DNA of 60,151 nt from CAYFUT01 sp964346395 (GTDB lineage Bacteria > Bacillota > Halanaerobiia > Halobacteroidales > Halobacteroidaceae), in NCBI GenBank assembly GCA_964346395.1, contig CAYFUT010000011.1, forward strand, positions 1 through 60,151, written 5' to 3'. Made by a program: the position numbers and the translations under genes. This document shows positions 8,990-18,053 of this stretch, piece after piece (the first letter of the stretch is position 1; every line of letters begins with the position of its first letter). Under the pieces are notes generated by a model. The model made no database searches, was not told where the DNA came from, and saw only the letters and a list, made by a program, of their open reading frames with translations.

Positions 8990-11029
8990 TTACTTTTCCG
9001 ATTGACATAATAAATGTAAAAACTGGGCACTGGTTTCAACCTGCTGCAGTTGAGCCAACATCTGTTGAGACCGAGTAAGTTCATATAATTCCGCAAACAC
9101 TGCTTCCCACTCCGCCTGATCATTCAAACCCATCACCAGTAAAAAAACAAGTTTTACTTCTTTTTCTCCCCACTGTATAGGTTCCTGCAGTTCACAAACA
9201 GCAATTGTAGACTCCTTTGTTTGCTCAAAATTACCATGCGGAATAGCAATTTTCCCGCCGATATTAGTCGACGATAACTCCTCTCGGGCCAACACGGAAT
9301 CAACAAATCCTGTTTCCGCATAACCTCTATCTTGAATCTGTCTGCCTAAAAACTTAATTACCTCCTGCTGAGCAGAAAAATTTTGGTTAACAAACACTAA
9401 CTCAGGATCAATCCGGCCCGCCAATTGACGGAAACAATCTGCCGCCGCATCCTGAACTTGCGTAAAATTACCTACAAAAGTTTGTAGTCGCTGAATATCA
9501 GCATTCGGCAACAGCGGACTAACTTGTAAGTTCGGAACTTCCCAATCTTCCGTCAGCGGCACTGTATTAACAATCAAATCCGGTTCCGATTCAGCAAGCA
9601 GTTCTTCCAGCTCAAATACAGAAGCAATGCCCTGAATTTCTATCTCTTTAAATAACCGCTTCAGTTTAGTGGCTAACAGCTGGGCAGTTCCCCGTCCGCT
9701 AGAGCAGACTACTAGCACTTTCAGCGGCTGCTGTTTGGCTTCTTCCCAGCGTTCTCGGGCTGCCTGAAGGTGGATTGTAATGTAACCTACCTCGTCCTCA
9801 ATCATTTCTACCCCATATTTATCTTCAATCAACTTACTAGCTGCTACAGCTGCTTCATAAGTCAGCGGATAAGAACTTCTAACCCGATCCAGCATCGGAT
9901 TAAATAAATTCATATTATACCTCAATCTATTGATTGCTGACCGCAAATGAATACTAAGATCAAGCAGCAGTTGCTGATCACCAGCCAGAGAAATGTCCAA
10001 CACTTCTTCAGCTTTAGCTACCATCTGCCGGGTCAACTGAATAATTTCCTGGTCTATTTCCTCAAGAGAAATTCCTACCTCTTGACTCGAATTTTCATTC
10101 GGCATTTCCTTTACTTTCGCTCCCAGCAAATGCAGCGTAATATAGCCCACTTCCGCCCGCGGAATAGTAAACTCCAGATTTTCTTCCAGCCGCTGAACTA
10201 TCTGCGCCGCTATAGTATATTCTTCAGCTGCTTCTACTTCTCCCAAATCATAATCCGGCAGCTCAATACTTTCTCCTGCTTTAATCCGGCGCAGCGCAAT
10301 CGCTAAGTGAATTACTAACCCGGAATAAGCTTGATCAGTAAACTTGAAATTATATTCCTCCTGCACCTGATGAATCACCCGTTCAATCAACGGTAGATCA
10401 GGCTGATCAATTATCTTCTGAATCTGTTCTAAATTGTTAATATATAGCTTATTTCCTTCTTCTAACCGCGGCACATAATTAAATGACTCAAACAGCCGCG
10501 ACATGTCAGCAGTAGTAGCCAACAAATGGGAAACTGCCGACCGGAGATCTTTTTCTGCTCCAATTAACTTCATGCCCCAATTAGGTTTCTTTTTTAATTT
10601 TAGATTATGCTCCGCCAACCAATCTTCAACCTGGTGTAAGTCATGATTAATAGTAGTTCTACTAACATATAACTCTTCCGCTAACTGAGTAGCAGTCAAC
10701 CGCTCGTCCGTCTCCAGTAACCGCTTAATTATATAGACTATCCGCCCTTCTTTACTGTCCGGCGAAAAGGTATTAGGTCCGAAATCAAGTTCTTCCTTCA
10801 GTAATTCTCGATCTTGACTTTCCATTTCCAGCCAGACTCCCACCCGAGGCTTGGTTTTAATTTCTCCACCATAAGCATCCTGCAGCCAGCAGTTGATAGC
10901 TTTAATATCATTACGAATCGTCCGGGAGGAAACATCTAACTTATCAGCTAACTGATTAGTAGTGATCTGGCTATCAGCAGTTAAGAGTTGGTTTAAAATT
11001 TTCTGCTGTCTTTCTTTCAGTAACTGCAT
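8990..11029 (-). CDS. PRD-containing transcriptional activator/antiterminator with EIIB and EIIA domains
   Basis: About 679 residues. Two N-terminal helix-turn-helix segments (~8-62 and ~95-150), two PRDs (~200-310 and ~320-430) with conserved His in LVIHLAIAL, YITLHLLG, LSIHLRSA and YITIHLQAA, a GAT-type EIIB-like domain with Cys in VVCSSGRGTAQ, and a C-terminal EIIA_2 domain with His in IAIPHGN. This is the MtlR/ManR-like layout, in which PTS phosphorylation of the PRDs and EII domains sets activity. The ATG at 11029 (GGAAGGAA 8 nt upstream) is preferred over a GTG at 11047. It very likely controls the PTS operon directly downstream; in E. coli the same pathway uses a GntR repressor. Confidence 0.9.
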   Translation of the reverse strand: MQLLKERQQKILNQLLTADSQITTNQLADKLDVSSRTIRNDIKAINCWLQDAYGGEIKTKPRVGVWLEMESQDRELLKEELDFGPNTFSPDSKEGRIVYIIKRLLETDERLTATQLAEELYVSRTTINHDLHQVEDWLAEHNLKLKKKPNWGMKLIGAEKDLRSAVSHLLATTADMSRLFESFNYVPRLEEGNKLYINNLEQIQKIIDQPDLPLIERVIHQVQEEYNFKFTDQAYSGLVIHLAIALRRIKAGESIELPDYDLGEVEAAEEYTIAAQIVQRLEENLEFTIPRAEVGYITLHLLGAKVKEMPNENSSQEVGISLEEIDQEIIQLTRQMVAKAEEVLDISLAGDQQLLLDLSIHLRSAINRLRYNMNLFNPMLDRVRSSYPLTYEAAVAASKLIEDKYGVEMIEDEVGYITIHLQAARERWEEAKQQPLKVLVVCSSGRGTAQLLATKLKRLFKEIEIQGIASVFELEELLAESEPDLIVNTVPLTEDWEVPNLQVSPLLPNADIQRLQTFVGNFTQVQDAAADCFRQLAGRIDPELVFVNQNFSAQQEVIKFLGRQIQDRGYAETGFVDSVLAREELSSTNIGGKIAIPHGNFEQTKESTIAVCELQEPIQWGEKEVKLVFLLVMGLNDQAEWEAVFAELYELTRSQQMLAQLQQVETSAQFLHLLCQSEK

Positions 11030-11175
11030 CTTATCACTTCCTTCCACCTAACTTATCTCTACAGTTTTAGTATATCAAATTCATTAGTTAGTTCCTAGGA
11101 GCCAATGTTAATAACTTTTCCACATTAATGACAACAATTTTAAACAATTTTTTATTTTTGATTGTTAACAAGTTA

Positions 11176-11208
11176 GCAAAAAAATAAAAAAACAGCCTAA
11201 AAAGGCTG
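11176..11208 (-). terminator. Terminator overlapping the STAS stop codon
   Basis: The stem CAGCC / GGCTG encloses a T-rich loop that includes the last codons and the TAG of the STAS gene. On the minus strand it is followed by a run of seven T and further T-rich sequence. The stop codon lies inside the hairpin. Confidence 0.75.
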
Positions 11209-11532
11209 CAGTTCATCACAAATATTAATTCTTTCTCTTCCTTCTAACTCTTCCCTTAAACCAGAAATATCAAAAAATTCCCGCACATAAGGTGAGTCTA
11301 AATTAGTGATTTCCACTTCTTTTTTTCCCTGCTGGAGAGTATCTAAAAAATATACTATCTGCCGGGCGCCGGCACAATCCAGCTCCTCCACCTGCGAAAA
11401 ATCTAAAATTACCTTATCCGCTGCTTCTGCTACCTCTGATTGGAACTCTTCCTCTAAGTTATCCAAATTAGCTACCGTCAACCTCGGTTGAAGCTGAATT
11501 CTAACCAAACCCGATTCCTGATAGATATCCAC
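11197..11532 (-). CDS. STAS-domain protein (anti-sigma-factor-antagonist-like)
   Basis: 111 residues covering a single STAS fold; the strand VILDFSQVEELDCAG matches the core of SpoIIAA-like proteins. In classical antagonists the phosphorylated Ser lies in a D-S-S/T-G motif; here the residues are D52-C53-A54-G55, so both usual hydroxyl residues are missing. The protein may be a constitutively unphosphorylated partner-binding module or a non-sigma STAS (chemotaxis- or MlaB-like). Start GTG with AGGAGG 7 nt upstream. No kinase or sigma factor gene is adjacent; the nearest upstream gene is the STAND/BTAD regulator. Confidence 0.8.
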   Translation of the reverse strand: MDIYQESGLVRIQLQPRLTVANLDNLEEEFQSEVAEAADKVILDFSQVEELDCAGARQIVYFLDTLQQGKKEVEITNLDSPYVREFFDISGLREELEGRERINICDELQPF

Positions 11533-11755
11533 CTTTACTCCTCCTTATATAATTTTTCTCATCCCTTATTCACTAGTCTTGACTAGCCGTAATCGATTCC
11601 AAATTTTTTATTACCAACTTGAGTAATAAATTAAAAATCAATCTTTACTTATAATATTATTGAATTAACTTTAAATTATATTATAACAAATAACTATTAC
11701 AAAAGAATTTCATTCTTCTTACATAACACTTACAAAACCACTAATTAATTCAAAC

Positions 11756-14700
11756 TCACAAAGCCAACTGCTGATAATAACTTTCTATCTTCCCATTTGG
11801 TTCAATATTCAGTTCTTTCCGCAATATCTCCCGGCACTGCTGATAAGTTCGCACTGCCTTAGTTTTATTCCCCAGCGCATGGTAACTTTTCATTTTATAC
11901 AGGTAAGCGCTTTCAATATACTTATCACGATGTAATATTTTATTTGCTAATTCAATAGCTGCTTGATAATCCTGTCTCTGGTAATAATATTGTACCAAAT
12001 CTTCCGCCGTATTTAAAAAAAGATTTTTTAACCGCTGCCGTTCTTTAATAACCGGCTCTAAGCTTAACTCATTGACTAAAAAATCCCCCTGGTACAATTC
12101 CACTGCCTGTTGATAATACTTCACCTTAATTTCTCTTTTTTTTGCCTGCTGTCCCCGCTGAACAGCAGTTTCAAACCTATTTACATCATAAATAAGCTGG
12201 GGAGCTAATCCATAGCAATTTCGCTCGCGGATAATAAATACCGGCTGACCTCTAGAATTTCGCTTAGGATCCAAAACTTTGCGTAAACTATTTAGTGTTA
12301 CATGAAAATTCTGATTAGCTGCTGATGATTTCTTATCCGGCCAGAGCAGACTGCAAATCTTTCTGCGCGGTACTAGTTGTTGGTTATAGTTAGCCAGCAG
12401 TATTTTAAACAAATCACGAGCTTTTTGCCGCTTCCAGTCCTCTTTTGTTACCTCTTTCCTACCGCGATACAATTGGAACCGACCTAGCCCCTTTACCCGC
12501 AGCGAATAACCGGGATGGCGAGTTAAATGTGATAAATTAAGCTTAGACAATAATTTGTCAGTATATTTTTCCGCAATTCCTTTTTCCCGCGCTGCCAGTA
12601 ATAACGGAGTAAATACCAATGGATCACTAAAACCTAATAAAGTCGGCTGCAAAAACAAATATTCACATTCTCTTCTGCTTATCAGTTGCAGAGCATTGGT
12701 AATTACCTGCTTAAACTCTGAATTTTTATCTTGTTTATACTTTAATAACGCCAGCCAAAGCAAAGCACTGCTCAACAGCAGCTCTGCTCCTAACTGAGAA
12801 AAAATATCCCGGGCCAACTGTAGAAGATCTTCGGCTGCCGCAAATTTTTCCTGTAAACAGTAATTAATTCCGCTTAGTAGATAAAAAATAGCCTGTAAGA
12901 AATCGTTATCACAATTTTCAGCCGCTTTTAATTCCTGACAGGTGAATTCCGCTCCCTGCTCATAGTCAGCCTCCCAAAGTATTAACGCTAATCTAAGCTC
13001 CAATTGAGTTCGGGATAAATTAAACTCCTCTTCCTCTCGTAAAGCTAGATAGCCTTGTTTTAATTTATCCGCTAGATAAAGATCTAATAACTGGTTGCTC
13101 ACTAATAAACCCAGCTTAACACCCTGCCTTACTTTTTTTGCTGCTGAATTTAATTTCTGCCAGCACAATTCCTGAGCTTGATAAATATTTCCCGTCAATA
13201 AATGAATTGCAATCTGAACTTGACTGCCAAATTCAATGAAATTCTTTTTCTCCTGGCTAATTAACTGCTCAGCTTTTTTCAACTGCCCCTGAAGAAAATC
13301 AGCCTCTGCTTGCAGTAATTTTACTTTTTCTAACTGCTCCGCAGAAAGAAAAGAGCGGTGATTAATTAATTTTTTATAATAGTCCAACCCTTTCTCTGAT
13401 TTTAAAGTGAAATATCCCCGGGCCAACTTAAACCAAAGTCGGGCCAACTGCTGCTGGTCTCCCTGGGTTTTAAAATAGTCTTCCGCCTGGTGATAACTTT
13501 CAATAGCTAGTTGATATTCTTCTAGCTGAAAGTACAGCTCGCCCTGATAAAAATATAAGCTCGGATGATTATTAAAATAATCTCTATTAAGAAAAGTCAA
13601 ACACCTTTCTAACAGCTGATACTGATTTTCCTCTATCCATTTTTCTGCGTTGTCGGTTACCAGAGAAACTATCTTTTCTTCTTCATCCAGCTGCATACTA
13701 TAGTGAACCACCCGTTCGATTTCGCCCCGCGCAGAGTATATCTGCTTTGCCCGCCAATCCAAATCAGTTAATTTTCTACTTTGAGCTGCTTTTTGGTGGA
13801 GAAATTGGTGGAATAAATTGTGATATCTAAACTTTCCTTCTTCTATCTGAGTCACAAATAAGTTCCTAGCTATCAATTCCTGCAGGATAGCTTGACTATG
13901 ATTAATATTCAATAATTGATTGCAGACTTCAACTTCCAGGTTTTCTAATACGGCAGTAGAAAGCAGAAAATTCTCGAGTCGAGGCAATAAATTACTCATC
14001 ACTTCCCGCTCCAGATAATCAAATAACAGCTCTTTATTCTGCCTCGTAATCAGCTCTTCATTCTCGCCGCCGTGAATGAAATCTTTTCCTATTACATTAA
14101 CAGCTGCCATCCAGCCTTCCGTCTGGCGGTAAATTGCCTCTGCTTCTGCTGACGATAATTTATAATTATAGTAAGTACGGAAAAATCTTTTTATCTGCTG
14201 CACACCTAAGATAAAACTCTTCTCCTGGACAGGCAAAACTTTATCCTTAACTTGCCAGGTGGATAAACTAGGGAACCTTACCCTTTCCCTGCTGACAATT
14301 ATTAAATGAAAAAAAGGCGGCAGTAATTCTACCAGATAATCCACTGCTTCTAAGATAGAATAATTGCAGTTAACAAACTCAAAATTATCAATTACCATAC
14401 ATACTTCTCCAGTTAATTCCTCAATAATTAAATTAATAAATTCCTTAATTGCTTCTTTGTATTCTATCTTCTCTTCCTCTAAATCAGCCGCCAAATTACA
14501 AATCTGAGACCTAATTGTTTCTTCTTTAAAAGTAACTGCCCTGATAAGATTACTTATAAATTGATTAACTCTTAAGGTAGATTGCCGAATCTGATACCAA
14601 TAGAAATTATTATATTCGCTTGCAGTTAAAAAATAAGCCAGCGTAGTAGTTTTCCCGGAGCCTAACTTCCCTGTAATAATAGTTAACGGATAGCTCAATA

Positions 14701-14794
14701 TTAATCTATACTTCTGTTCTAAAATTTCATTCCGCCAGGGAACTGTAGGTAAGTCGGGCATAATAAATTGTGATTTAACTAGTCTATTCTCCAC
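11756..14794 (-). CDS. Large STAND/TPR regulator with C-terminal winged helix and BTAD domain
   Basis: About 1012 residues. The N-terminal MalT-like ATPase has Walker A GKLGSGKTTT near residue 44. It is followed by a winged-helix/TPR sensor region (~250-750), an OmpR-type winged helix (~790-870, with LLANYNQQLVPRRKICSLLWPD) and a C-terminal bacterial transcriptional activation (BTAD) domain of TPRs (~880-1010). Signal-driven ATPase oligomerisation would expose the DNA-binding domain. Placing the DNA-binding domain between sensor and BTAD follows a reordered SARP scheme. A GTG at 14794 has AAGGAGGG 6 nt upstream; the ATG at 14800 touches it. Target genes are unknown. Confidence 0.85.
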   Translation of the reverse strand: MENRLVKSQFIMPDLPTVPWRNEILEQKYRLILSYPLTIITGKLGSGKTTTLAYFLTASEYNNFYWYQIRQSTLRVNQFISNLIRAVTFKEETIRSQICNLAADLEEEKIEYKEAIKEFINLIIEELTGEVCMVIDNFEFVNCNYSILEAVDYLVELLPPFFHLIIVSRERVRFPSLSTWQVKDKVLPVQEKSFILGVQQIKRFFRTYYNYKLSSAEAEAIYRQTEGWMAAVNVIGKDFIHGGENEELITRQNKELLFDYLEREVMSNLLPRLENFLLSTAVLENLEVEVCNQLLNINHSQAILQELIARNLFVTQIEEGKFRYHNLFHQFLHQKAAQSRKLTDLDWRAKQIYSARGEIERVVHYSMQLDEEEKIVSLVTDNAEKWIEENQYQLLERCLTFLNRDYFNNHPSLYFYQGELYFQLEEYQLAIESYHQAEDYFKTQGDQQQLARLWFKLARGYFTLKSEKGLDYYKKLINHRSFLSAEQLEKVKLLQAEADFLQGQLKKAEQLISQEKKNFIEFGSQVQIAIHLLTGNIYQAQELCWQKLNSAAKKVRQGVKLGLLVSNQLLDLYLADKLKQGYLALREEEEFNLSRTQLELRLALILWEADYEQGAEFTCQELKAAENCDNDFLQAIFYLLSGINYCLQEKFAAAEDLLQLARDIFSQLGAELLLSSALLWLALLKYKQDKNSEFKQVITNALQLISRRECEYLFLQPTLLGFSDPLVFTPLLLAAREKGIAEKYTDKLLSKLNLSHLTRHPGYSLRVKGLGRFQLYRGRKEVTKEDWKRQKARDLFKILLANYNQQLVPRRKICSLLWPDKKSSAANQNFHVTLNSLRKVLDPKRNSRGQPVFIIRERNCYGLAPQLIYDVNRFETAVQRGQQAKKREIKVKYYQQAVELYQGDFLVNELSLEPVIKERQRLKNLFLNTAEDLVQYYYQRQDYQAAIELANKILHRDKYIESAYLYKMKSYHALGNKTKAVRTYQQCREILRKELNIEPNGKIESYYQQLAL

Positions 14795-14800
14795 ACTCAT

Positions 14801-15044
14801 CCCTCCTTATTAACTCCATCTTATATAATATATTCTAGATTCCTACTGCATAGCTTTTATTTTCCGCTATATTTTGAAGTTTTATTGCTGATTTTATTTA
14901 TTGGTCGTAATTTTTTTACTATCTAACATAATTTACTATAACATTTAGTTATTACAGGAATAAATAATATACTTACACACTACTTACAACAAAATAAAAC
15001 TTGCTTATAAGTTTAATCCTCGTTTGTATTAGTGATTTTATTTT
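14801..15044. other. Gene-free AT-rich spacer upstream of the STAND/BTAD regulator
   Basis: I see no convincing ORF or RNA gene here. The stretch is strongly AT-rich and presumably holds the promoter of the regulator, but no -35/-10 pair with good spacing stood out. Confidence 0.4.
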
Positions 15045-15091
15045 CAAAAAAATTAGACAAGAAAGCCTTCAATAGATACCAGGCTTTCTTG
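15045..15091 (-). terminator. Terminator downstream of the aminopeptidase gene
   Basis: An 11-bp perfect stem (CAAGAAAGCCT / AGGCTTTCTTG) with a 12-nt loop is followed on the minus strand by TCTAATTTTTTTT. It lies about 95 nt after the aminopeptidase stop codon. Confidence 0.85.
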
Positions 15092-15183
15092 CCTAACAGA
15101 GTAGAAGTTAATAATATTTTTCTGCATATTCCCGACATTCCCGCGCACAATTTTGGCAGATATGACCGCTTTTAATATAATTA

Positions 15184-16299
15184 CTATTTTAAATTCTCTG
15201 GGTTTAAAGCTTTTAGTTCTTCTACTACAAACTTTCCATCTTTTCTCACCAATTGCCCGTCAAAATAAATCTCTCCCCCGCCATACTCCGGCATTTGAAT
15301 ACAGACTAAGTCCCAGTGAATCGCCGACTCATTGCCGTTATCGGCTTTATCATAGGCTCGACCGGGAGTGAAATGAAAGCTGCCTTTTATCTTTTCATCA
15401 AACAGGGTATCCTTCATCGGCTCTTCTATATAGGGATTAACCCCCAGCGCAAATTCGCCGATATAGCGCGCCCCTTCGTCAGTATCCAGTACTTCGTTTA
15501 TTTTTTCTGTATTATTGGCTTCGGCATCCACTATTTTACCGTCTTCAAATTCAAATTTAATATCCTTATATGTATACCCCTGATAAACTGCCGGAGTATT
15601 GTAGCTAATAACTCCGTTAACCGAATTCCGCACCGGAGCAGTAAAGACTTCCCCATCAGGAATATTCCTCTTTCCCGCACACTTAATCACCGGCAGATCC
15701 TGAATAGAGAAAGTTAAATCTGTTCCCTTTCCGGTAATTCTCACCTGGTCAGTCTCCTCCATCAACTCTACTAAATTATCCATTGCCCGCGACATCTTAC
15801 TGTAATCTAGATTACAGACATCAAAATAAAAGTCTTCAAAGGCTTCTGTGCTCATATCGGCTGATTGAGCCATAGCATGATTAGGATACCGCAGCACACA
15901 CCATTTAGTATCCGGTACCCGAATCTGACCGTGCACTGGTTCTATAAAGTTTTCCATATATAACTGCATCTTTTCACTCGGCACATCTGCATACTGAGTA
16001 TTATTGTCACTGACCCGAATCCCAATATAAGCATCCATCTCTTCCATCCGAGTGCGGTGCATCTCGGCCATCGTTTCCAACTGAGTTTCGCTAATGCCCA
16101 TCAAAAGTTCCCGGTTTAAGACTGCATCATTAACTTCCAGAAAGGGATAAGCCCCCTGCTTATAAGCCTTCTTTATCAGCTGCCGGGCCAACTGATTCTC
16201 CGATTCACTAACTGTGATTAAGATTTTTTCTTCCGGTTCTAATTCAACTGAATAATTAAGCAGATTATCCGCTAATTCTTCTACTCTAGAATCTAACAT
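15184..16299 (-). CDS. M29-family (thermophilic/leucyl-type) aminopeptidase
   Basis: About 371 residues, the normal length for M29 aminopeptidases, which remove N-terminal residues from peptides with a dinuclear metal centre. Visible features are the glycine/Glu-rich central strand IPDGEVFTAP, the conserved NIGEFA-like stretch (YIGEFALGVNP) and the late His-Asp segment SAIHWDLVCIQMPEYGG. The ATG at 16299 is chosen because AAAGGAGGAG lies 5 nt upstream; the longer frame starts inside the leader. It is probably monocistronic, with a palindromic repeat upstream and a terminator downstream. Confidence 0.85.
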   Translation of the reverse strand: MLDSRVEELADNLLNYSVELEPEEKILITVSESENQLARQLIKKAYKQGAYPFLEVNDAVLNRELLMGISETQLETMAEMHRTRMEEMDAYIGIRVSDNNTQYADVPSEKMQLYMENFIEPVHGQIRVPDTKWCVLRYPNHAMAQSADMSTEAFEDFYFDVCNLDYSKMSRAMDNLVELMEETDQVRITGKGTDLTFSIQDLPVIKCAGKRNIPDGEVFTAPVRNSVNGVISYNTPAVYQGYTYKDIKFEFEDGKIVDAEANNTEKINEVLDTDEGARYIGEFALGVNPYIEEPMKDTLFDEKIKGSFHFTPGRAYDKADNGNESAIHWDLVCIQMPEYGGGEIYFDGQLVRKDGKFVVEELKALNPENLK

Positions 16300-16358
16300 G
16301 TTAACTCCTCCTTTTGTAAAGTGAATTATCACTAGTGAAAGTAAATTAAAAGTCTAAA

Positions 16359-16386
16359 TAGCAACAGGATATATCCTGTCGCTACA
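16359..16386. repeat. Dispersed palindromic repeat, copy 1
   Basis: A 26-nt near-palindrome with arms TAGCAACAGGAT / ATCCTGTCGCTA (one mismatch) followed by CA. It closely resembles the palindrome at 19021-19046 and shares the TAGCG/CGCTACA ends with the terminator at 27.3 kb. Confidence 0.7.
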
Positions 16387-16421
16387 TAGGCTACTAATCA
16401 ATTATATCGGAAAATTAGCAT

Positions 16422-16520
16422 TTATTCAATTCCGTAATCACTGTGATCCAGGGTAATACCTAACTTATTTTTACCTTTCTTTAAATAAGATAATCCAAAG
16501 CCCTTATCATTATCTATCAA
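16422..16520 (-). CDS. Possible 32-residue small protein
   Basis: A short frame starts at TTG, directly after an in-frame TAA, with AGGAGG 4 nt upstream and codes for 32 residues ending in DHSDYGIE. The amino-acid composition looks protein-like (charged, with Gly and aromatic residues), but length and codon start give weak support. It could be a real micropeptide or the tail of a decayed gene. I recognise no family. Confidence 0.25.
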   Translation of the reverse strand: MIDNDKGFGLSYLKKGKNKLGITLDHSDYGIE

Positions 16521-16574
16521 TTAGCCTCCTCTTTATTATAAAATATTTCTTTTTTAATTTAATTCCTGCTTATA

Positions 16575-16607
16575 ATTCAAAAAATATAAGCGGCCGCTAA
16601 GCCGCTT
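16575..16607 (-). terminator. Terminator of the isomerase-like gene
   Basis: The stem AAGCGGC / GCCGCTT with a 6-nt loop is followed on the minus strand by TATATTTTTTG. It lies about 45 nt beyond the stop codon of the sugar-isomerase-like gene. Confidence 0.65.
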
Positions 16608-16651
16608 TAACCACAATTAATATTGGGTTTGCCCTCATGTTAAACCAGTAC

Positions 16652-17884
16652 TCAGTGCTGATTCAACTCCAGAGTACAGCTAGAAAATAGTGTTTCCAGC
16701 TCCGCCTTATAATTGCCGGGAATAATAATATGGTGGTTAGCAATCGGATCTGTCACAAAATAATCACTACTGCCGTCAAGTTCGACTACTATCTGGCTCC
16801 GGCAGGCATGAGGACTATCTCTATTTTCTTTAATCCGGCCGGTTTTTATTACATAATCAGTTAAGTCACTACCGCCTACCTTGACTATCGTCACCGGCGA
16901 AGGCTCAAATTTGCCCTGAATCGCCGCCCCAATTCCGCTTTCAAAGTGAGAGCGGAGAGTATATTCCTGCAGACCAGCAGTCGGCACCGTACAGTGGGCA
17001 AACAGCAGTTCATTTTTATCTCTATCTAACTGATATAAGTTGGCCATAAAGGGGTATTCGCCCGTCAAATAGTGGCTCAACATCATCGTGAATGTCGCCG
17101 GAACATCTCCCTCACAGCCGGCAATCACTCCTTCATTCGTTAGCCAGGCCAAGGCCAGACAACCGGTAGTTTCTAATTCCGTTAACAAATCAAAACAGCG
17201 GACAGTTACTGCCGTTAACTCCGATTCAGCAATTACTTCTTTTAAGGCTAAATAAACTTTAGCTGCTTGATAAACATCTTCTTTAGTATTTTCTACCATT
17301 CCTTCCGCCTTAGCAATAAATTCTTCACTAATCTCTTGCGCCTGCTCATCACTTATCTGCTCGTAGCAGTCAATTACTTTTTCTATTTTCAGCGGCACCA
17401 CTTCTAATCCCCAGTTTTCCTCTACTGCCTGGGCATCCACTGCACTGTCAATCAGCCAGTCAGAAGGTTCCCCGATCACACCTAACTTACCAGCAGCCAG
17501 GCCTTTTTTAGTTTTGGTAATCTGGGCCCAATTTGCTACTTCTTCAGTAATTTGCTCCGGACTGCCGTGAATAATGCGGCCCTGTCCACCTTGACTCTGC
17601 ACCCAGCTTAAAATTTCCATCGAGGCCGCCAGTGAATTATGTAACGGTGTGCTTACAAGTAGTACTGGTGATTCTAGCTGATCATAAATATCTGTAAATT
17701 GATTTTCCGTGCCCCCTGACTTGACAAATACTAAGGTCAAATCATATTCATCCTGGTTGGTTAAATCTTCAATCTTTTCTACCGTAAACTCTGATTCTAG
17801 TGCCTGCCAGTAATCAGCCAAACTCGCCTCAATCTGTTCGGGATCATTAATCGGCGACATCAGCGAATAAACTCCTAACTTCAT
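16652..17884 (-). CDS. L-fucose/L-arabinose isomerase-fold protein
   Basis: 410 residues. The N-terminal Rossmann-like half (KLGVYSLMSPIND..., LVSTPLHNSLAAS) and the C-terminal part with GCLALAWLTNEGVIAGCEGDVP resemble the FucI/AraA-like family (COG2407 type), which interconverts aldoses and ketoses using Mn2+. The Glu-Asp pair in GCEGD and the C-terminal NHHIII segment could supply metal ligands. RBS GGGGGG precedes the ATG. It lies 169 bp after psuG, apparently in the same operon. A role in using ribose 5-phosphate or a sugar linked to pseudouridine salvage is inference; the substrate is unknown. Confidence 0.65.
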   Translation of the reverse strand: MKLGVYSLMSPINDPEQIEASLADYWQALESEFTVEKIEDLTNQDEYDLTLVFVKSGGTENQFTDIYDQLESPVLLVSTPLHNSLAASMEILSWVQSQGGQGRIIHGSPEQITEEVANWAQITKTKKGLAAGKLGVIGEPSDWLIDSAVDAQAVEENWGLEVVPLKIEKVIDCYEQISDEQAQEISEEFIAKAEGMVENTKEDVYQAAKVYLALKEVIAESELTAVTVRCFDLLTELETTGCLALAWLTNEGVIAGCEGDVPATFTMMLSHYLTGEYPFMANLYQLDRDKNELLFAHCTVPTAGLQEYTLRSHFESGIGAAIQGKFEPSPVTIVKVGGSDLTDYVIKTGRIKENRDSPHACRSQIVVELDGSSDYFVTDPIANHHIIIPGNYKAELETLFSSCTLELNQH

Positions 17885-17910
17885 GATTTAACCCCCCTAT
17901 TAATAATTTA

Positions 17911-17936
17911 CAATTGACAATTGACAATTGACAATT
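17911..17936. repeat. Period-7 tandem repeat (CAATTGA) in the psuG/isomerase spacer
   Basis: 3.7 copies of the heptamer CAATTGA. The other end of the same spacer, about 18037-18067 and overlapping the psuG stop codon, carries related sequence in inverted orientation (CAATTGTCAATTGG), so the spacer transcript could fold back on itself. Confidence 0.75.
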
Positions 17937-18053
17937 AAACATCAGTTTCTTAACAGCATTAAAACTAGTTTATACCTCTATATTTCTAAAAGGCAAGCTT
18001 AGTATTAATTAGTTCCCGGTTTGGTTTTAATTTTAATTGTCCATTTTACATTT

